Part shown: positions 60,224-64,000 of the stretch, in pieces
How positions within the stretch are numbered: position 1 is the first letter of the stretch
Layout of the letters: each line of letters begins with the position of its first letter
Translations under genes and position numbers: made by a program
Source: Treponema sp.
GTDB lineage: Bacteria > Spirochaetota > Spirochaetia > Treponematales > Breznakiellaceae
Assembly: GCA_009777335.1 (NCBI GenBank)
Contig: WRMC01000004.1
Coordinates: 84,874-148,873 of the forward strand
Direction of reading: 5' to 3'
DNA: 64,000 bases
The notes under the pieces: generated by a model
Told to the model about the DNA's origin: nothing
Database searches by the model: none
Seen by the model: only the letters and a program-made list of their open reading frames with translations

Positions 60224-60580
60224 TTATGCGGTTTCCGAGCTTGATGAAATGTCGCCCTTTTTTGTGTTATTGAGCTTTAATTGTACGATACCAAGGATTT
60301 CATTTTGATCCCGATTGTCTAAGACCCGGAACCCAGTAAGCAGGTTTCGTTCATCCTCAGATAGATCATCAGCATTTTTACCCGTCAATAAATAATCAAC
60401 CGATACGCCAAGGAACACCGCTACTTTATGCAGGGTGTATGCACTCGGCTCTCTGCCTCTGTTCTTCCAGTTTGATAAAGTACCCGAAGGAACGATCTTA
60501 TAAAGGTCGATTCTCTTAAGGCCCTTCCCGTCAATTTCCCTCCCTATTCTAGCCACCAATTCAGTACCTAAAATAGCCAT
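60224..60580 (-). CDS. XRE-family HTH (CI-like) repressor
   Basis: 'DLYKIVPSGTLSNWKNRGREPSAYTLHKVAVFLGVSVDYLLTGK'. Confidence 0.9.
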   Translation of the reverse strand: MAILGTELVARIGREIDGKGLKRIDLYKIVPSGTLSNWKNRGREPSAYTLHKVAVFLGVSVDYLLTGKNADDLSEDERNLLTGFRVLDNRDQNEILGIVQLKLNNTKKGDISSSSETA

Positions 60581-60645
60581 GTTCTAAGTATCGGCTATTA
60601 TCTTCGGAAAAGCAAAGTTTTTTGTTAAAAAATCTAAAAAAAGGC

Positions 60646-60674
60646 TTGACAATCTTTATATATTAAGATATAAT
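60646..60674 (+). promoter_or_regulatory. Perfect sigma70 consensus promoter
   Basis: TTGACA-17 bp-TATAAT. Confidence 0.9.
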
Positions 60675-60682
60675 AAAGCATG

Positions 60683-60702
60683 AACCTTAATTTATTAAGG
60701 TT
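60683..60702. promoter_or_regulatory. Candidate operator / 5' UTR hairpin
   Basis: Perfect inverted repeat AACCTTAAT-TT-ATTAAGGTT just after the -10. Confidence 0.65.
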
Positions 60703-60717
60703 TCTATATAGATTTTT

Positions 60718-60818
60718 CCAGCGGGAAGCTGGAGAACCCCTGCCACCAAGGGGGCAAGAAGAGGGCAGAAATAGCCGGATCCTTTGGTGGAGGTGAAGGC
60801 TATTCCTGCTCTTTTTTT
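60718..60818 (+). ncRNA. Structured leader RNA ending in intrinsic terminator
   Basis: CCAGC-gggaa-GCTGG; CCCCT-gccacca-AGGGG; AGAGGGCAGAAATAGCC.../GGCTATTCCTGCTCT + T7; loop CCACCA complementary to TGGTGG in terminator loop. Confidence 0.6.
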
Positions 60819-60832
60819 CGGAGGTAAAAGCA

Positions 60833-61102
60833 ATGCCAATGGACATGAGGTACAGCCAAGGATACAAAGACGCTCTATTCGATGTGATGCAGTGGTTTGA
60901 GGGAGCCTCCCAAGATACGCTGGTGTTCCCCAAAAAGACAGCCCGGATGCTCATGGTGATATTGCGGAGGATCTATCAAGACCGAAACCTGTTCGCCGTG
61001 CAAAAGCTCGATTACGAATTCACCTACACGGTTTTTGAAAAAGAGGAAATCAAGGGAGGGGAGAAAAAAGAAAAAAATCAAAAAAAAAGAATAAAAAAAT
61101 AA
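60833..61102 (+). CDS. Hypothetical phage early protein with Lys-rich tail
   Basis: SD CGGAGG 60819-60824; ATG 60833. Confidence 0.65.
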   Translation: MPMDMRYSQGYKDALFDVMQWFEGASQDTLVFPKKTARMLMVILRRIYQDRNLFAVQKLDYEFTYTVFEKEEIKGGEKKEKNQKKRIKK

Positions 61103-61109
61103 ACTTTTT

Positions 61110-61194
61110 TTATAAAAAAGACTTGACAAACTATAACGGGTACGATATAATAAAACATATAGGAAATTGAAAATCCTATAAAAAAACATGAAGG
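61110..61194 (+). repeat. 85-bp direct repeat, copy 1, carrying a promoter
   Basis: Identical to 63916-64000; contains TTGACA (61123)-17 bp-TATAAT (61146) and ATAGGA...TCCTAT inverted repeat. Confidence 0.97.
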
Positions 61195-61204
61195 AAGGAA
61201 GAAC

Positions 61205-61423
61205 ATGGAGAAAGCAATTACGATTAACGGAACCGAGTTTTCTTACACCCTAACCAAGAAAAAGTATTCTACGCACATAGCATACGAAAACAATGGAGTA
61301 AGTGGAGAATCACTCCTTCGCCGAGGTGCGGATGATTTTGATGCTTACAAACTCTTTCGGGGAATCCTGGGGATATATACAACCAGTGATTTTAACAACC
61401 TAGGAAAAAGAGGAAGAATATGA
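61205..61423 (+). CDS. Hypothetical protein
   Basis: SD GAAGGAAGG, downstream of consensus promoter. Confidence 0.7.
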   Translation: MEKAITINGTEFSYTLTKKKYSTHIAYENNGVSGESLLRRGADDFDAYKLFRGILGIYTTSDFNNLGKRGRI

Positions 61424-61851
61424 GCAACCACATACCATTTGAAGTTCAACCGAAAGCAGGGGATAAAGCAAGGATGTATTCATGGGATACCGGGGATGTT
61501 ACAGAAATTGGAACCGTGATCGTGAGAGGTGATCAATCCATTGAAGGCCACACCGGGCTATTACTTCCTGATGGGGAAGCAATATGGGAAGGCGACAGGC
61601 AAGGCTTAGTTGAAGCAGAACTCATTAACTGGTTAGACGAAGAGTGGGACCAGGATTATGAAGAGATGGTCAAGTACCTGCCAGCAAAAGGTGAAGAAGT
61701 AATATGCAATATCTTTGGGACCCTCCAAGTGGGAACCGTTGAAGAAATAAAAGCAGACAAAATAACCGTCAGCCTGGAGAACGGAATCAAGACGGATGTT
61801 GAACATTACATGAAGCGGAAATACCAGCTAGAAAGGGAGGCCGTTGAGTGA
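61420..61851 (+). CDS. Hypothetical protein
   Basis: ATGA-coupled to upstream ORF. Confidence 0.7.
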   Translation: MSNHIPFEVQPKAGDKARMYSWDTGDVTEIGTVIVRGDQSIEGHTGLLLPDGEAIWEGDRQGLVEAELINWLDEEWDQDYEEMVKYLPAKGEEVICNIFGTLQVGTVEEIKADKITVSLENGIKTDVEHYMKRKYQLEREAVE

Positions 61852-62063
61852 TCACTAAAGAATGGCTTAAAGACCAAATTGAACGCCTTACAATCCTTGA
61901 AATAGATGCAGAACAGCAATTGAAAGAAGCAGAGCGTGAATCAATGTGTGCCAAGGTAAATTTACGGGTTGCTGGAGCTAGAGTAAAGGAATTGGAATGC
62001 GTGAAGCAGGAATTGACGTGGCAGTTGGAACGTATGTCTAAGGAGGGTTCGACTGAAGCATGA
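61848..62063 (+). CDS. Small coiled-coil hypothetical protein
   Basis: Overlaps upstream stop; 'QIERLTILEIDAEQQLKEAERESMCAKVNLRVAGARVKELE'. Confidence 0.65.
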   Translation: MITKEWLKDQIERLTILEIDAEQQLKEAERESMCAKVNLRVAGARVKELECVKQELTWQLERMSKEGSTEA

Positions 62064-62206
62064 AATCAGAGTATTGCGAGATTAGCCTTAATGAAAGGGT
62101 GGGTGTCGTCCCAAATGAAGATTGTCAGGTCTTCCGAACGTACTCAGCGGTACGGATCTCGCTACCTACACAAAAAAGATGCAAGCCTGTGAGTAGGACG
62201 CTATGA
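62060..62206 (+). CDS. 48-aa hypothetical protein (below ORF-track cutoff)
   Basis: ATGA overlap with previous stop; translates MKSEYCEISLNERVGVVPNEDCQVFRTYSAVRISLPTQKRCKPVSRTL. Confidence 0.45.
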   Translation: MKSEYCEISLNERVGVVPNEDCQVFRTYSAVRISLPTQKRCKPVSRTL

Positions 62207-62298
62207 GAGCAGGGCACTGAGTTGTCGCACTGGTGCAGGGGATGTTGAGCCCCTCAAGTGGCATTGTAGGTATCAATTGGTTGGAAAGAGAGGGGAGT

Positions 62299-62565
62299 AT
62301 GAGTAGTCAAGTGACTGGAAGTGAACTAGGAATTGGTAACATTCGTGGTCATCTCGTCAGCGTTAAAGATGTCGCAGAGCTGTTGAATATCAGCAAGCGA
62401 CTGGTTTACAGGAGGTTGAAAGAGAACAAGTTCCCCATCCCTATCTACGTTATAGGCCCCCGGAACAGGGGCGTTGATTCTGCGGATCTTGATGAATGGC
62501 TGGGGAAAGTCAGCGGTAAAGAGAATGTGGAGAAACCACGAAAGACAGTTCGGCGTAAAAAGTAG
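62299..62565 (+). CDS. Excisionase/MerR-like HTH protein
   Basis: 'HLVSVKDVAELLNISKRLVYRRLKENKFPIPIYVIGPRNRGVDSADLDEWLGK'; SD GAGGGGAG before ATG 62299. Confidence 0.8.
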   Translation: MSSQVTGSELGIGNIRGHLVSVKDVAELLNISKRLVYRRLKENKFPIPIYVIGPRNRGVDSADLDEWLGKVSGKENVEKPRKTVRRKK

Positions 62566-62588
62566 ATGGAATTGGCTGGGAGGACATA

Positions 62589-63005
62589 TTGAGGACAGTG
62601 TTAGATATCTTTGTAGAAGGAATCCCGAAAGCCCAGCCAAGACATCGCACTACGAAAACGGGTCATATCTATACCCCTAACACCGCCAAAGAGTGGAAGG
62701 ATGCTATAGCAATGACAATCTATGAACAGGGGTATGGGTCCCTTGTATTGGATGAACCAGTGAAGTTGTTTGCGTGTTTCTATTTTCCTATGCCAAAAAA
62801 GTATGGGAAAAGGTTTAAGGAAGGGTTACCCCATATCGTGAAGCCTGATAGTGACAATTTGTTAAAGGCCGTAATGGATTGCATGACCCAGGCTCGGGTA
62901 TGGCGTGACGATTCAATTGTTTTTGATTCGAGGGCTACCAAGTGGTACACCCATGGTGCAACTGGGGCAAGGATTAAAGCCGAAGTGTGGGAGGGAAGTG
63001 GATGA
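62589..63005 (+). CDS. rusA: RusA-family Holliday junction resolvase
   Basis: 'IFVEGIPKAQPRHRTTKTGHIYTPNTAKEWKDAI...PHIVKPDSDNLLKAVMDCMTQARVWRDDSIV'; TTG start. Confidence 0.9.
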   Translation: MRTVLDIFVEGIPKAQPRHRTTKTGHIYTPNTAKEWKDAIAMTIYEQGYGSLVLDEPVKLFACFYFPMPKKYGKRFKEGLPHIVKPDSDNLLKAVMDCMTQARVWRDDSIVFDSRATKWYTHGATGARIKAEVWEGSG

Positions 63006-63112
63006 AGTATCTTGTCGGCGGTTTAATTATCGCCGGAATTATTTGGCTGGTATGTGTCTGGCTTTTTAACAATGTTAAGCGGTGGAGATTCATGAAGCGT
63101 AAAAAAAAGTGA
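63002..63112 (+). CDS. 36-aa single-pass membrane protein
   Basis: ATGA overlap with rusA; MKYLVGGLIIAGIIWLVCVWLFNNVKRWRFMKRKKK. Confidence 0.55.
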   Translation: MKYLVGGLIIAGIIWLVCVWLFNNVKRWRFMKRKKK

Positions 63113-63122
63113 TGGGTGTTAA

Positions 63123-63591
63123 ACGGTGACTTACTAACACTTAAAAATAGTAACGGCACCGTGACAGCCTGGAGAGACAGGCAACTTGGAACGGGCCTAG
63201 TAGGTAGGACAGTGGGCTTATCTTCCTTTCCCCGCTGGGCAGGTCATGCTGTCCCGTTCCCCGACCCGTGCAGGGATAGGCTCTGGATGGGTTAGGTACC
63301 ATGGTCCCCTCCCAATCAAATCAGGGCCATGGTGCTTAGGTTCAAATTACTAGAAGTCGAAAGCAACGCCAAGGGATGTGAATGTATTCCTTTGGGGTTA
63401 TCCGTTGACTGATGCACGAATTCCAGGTTAGGCATCAGCCCAGGTTGCAACAGGTCGCAAGTTATTGCAATTAAGTTGCAACCCAGGTGCGGAACTGGTG
63501 CGAGTAGGTGCAGACAAATGGTTTAGGCGGTTTGCCCGTTGGGTCTTCCGCCTCGCAGGTTCAATTCCTGCGGGTCTGCATATCTTTTTTT
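63123..63591 (+). ncRNA. Candidate large structured noncoding RNA
   Basis: Chain of hairpins with no convincing ORF: ACGGTG/CACCGT, GCCTG/CAGGC, GGAACGGG/CCCGTTCC, ACCATGG(t)CCC/GGGCCATGGT, CTGATGC/GCATCAG, GGTTGCAAC/GTTGCAACC, ending in tRNA-like fold and T7. Confidence 0.55.
63509..63580 (+). tRNA. tRNA-like structure / degenerate tRNA, isotype undetermined
   Basis: TGCAGAC/GTCTGCA acceptor-like stem and canonical T-arm GCAGG-TTCAATT-CCTGC; no standard anticodon arm (GGCGG/CCGCC with 17-nt interior). Confidence 0.45.
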
Positions 63592-63605
63592 AGTGGAGGG
63601 ATGTT

Positions 63606-63887
63606 ATGGAATCATCTATTTTCGGAGCAGTAAGAAAGACCTTTGATATGTACCCCATGAATCATGAGTTTAGTTTGTGGGACTTAAAAGGCAATGTGTT
63701 CCGGCTTTACCCCAAGTCGAAGCATACCCATGGCGATACGATATGTCGCCGATTGCGGGAGGCCCGGCATGGTGATGGGTATGAGATTGTCTGCATCAAG
63801 AGACCGATTGGCAGATATAAAAAAATCAAGGTTGCCAAATTAGCAGACCACGAAAAAAAGTTAGATTCGAAAAGAAAAAACCAGTAA
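63606..63887 (+). CDS. Hypothetical, winged-helix-like small protein
   Basis: SD GGAGGG; 'FSLWDLKGNVFRLYPKSKHTHGDTICRRLREARHGDGYEIVCIKRPIGRYKKI'. Confidence 0.6.
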   Translation: MESSIFGAVRKTFDMYPMNHEFSLWDLKGNVFRLYPKSKHTHGDTICRRLREARHGDGYEIVCIKRPIGRYKKIKVAKLADHEKKLDSKRKNQ

Positions 63888-63915
63888 AAAAACTTTACAA
63901 AAAAATTAAAAAAAA

Positions 63916-64000
63916 TTATAAAAAAGACTTGACAAACTATAACGGGTACGATATAATAAAACATATAGGAAATTGAAAATCCTATAAAAAAACATGAAGG
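63916..64000 (+). repeat. 85-bp direct repeat, copy 2, carrying a promoter
   Basis: Identical to 61110-61194; may extend past window end. Confidence 0.97.

Noticed and set aside
62237-62254. AGGGG-N8-CCCCT hairpin upstream of the HTH gene as a second structured leader
   Set aside because: Single short stem without T-run or supporting structure; too weak to call
63123-63591. tmRNA (ssrA) interpretation of the structured region
   Set aside because: No 5' half able to complete the tRNA-like domain in the expected position and no recognisable tag ORF

Overview
The window looks like spirochaete (Treponema-like) chromosome: tandem flaA sheath-flagellin genes and an mraZ/dcw -> dprA/topA/xer -> hslVU -> flgBC/fliEFGHIJ supercluster. 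A horizontally acquired, AT-richer integrated element starts at a tRNA-Ile(CAU) gene (~57222) and runs off the right edge. Bases 1-57200 are mostly ordinary dense coding sequence: lipoproteins, a DUF4105 protein, infC-rpmI-rplT followed by a ZapB-like ORF and a ZapA-ManA fusion, a probable sugar/sugar-acid catabolic cluster with a FadR-type regulator, the cell-division/flagellar supercluster, psd-pssA, a MalT-like LuxR/TetR divergent pair, and NAD salvage genes. The unusual material lies between 57222 and 64000: a tyrosine integrase beside the tRNA with attL-like repeats; a 10-bp-phased CAACC repeat array plus AT-rich DNA and two DnaA-box-like 9-mers (origin-like); a repressor operon carrying a PD-(D/E)XK-like nuclease; a leader RNA with a predicted kissing loop and terminator; a perfect 85-bp direct repeat carrying a consensus promoter; a RusA resolvase; and a ~470-nt chain of hairpins ending in a tRNA-like 3' structure. 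Family assignments come from reading the protein sequences. No database searches were run.
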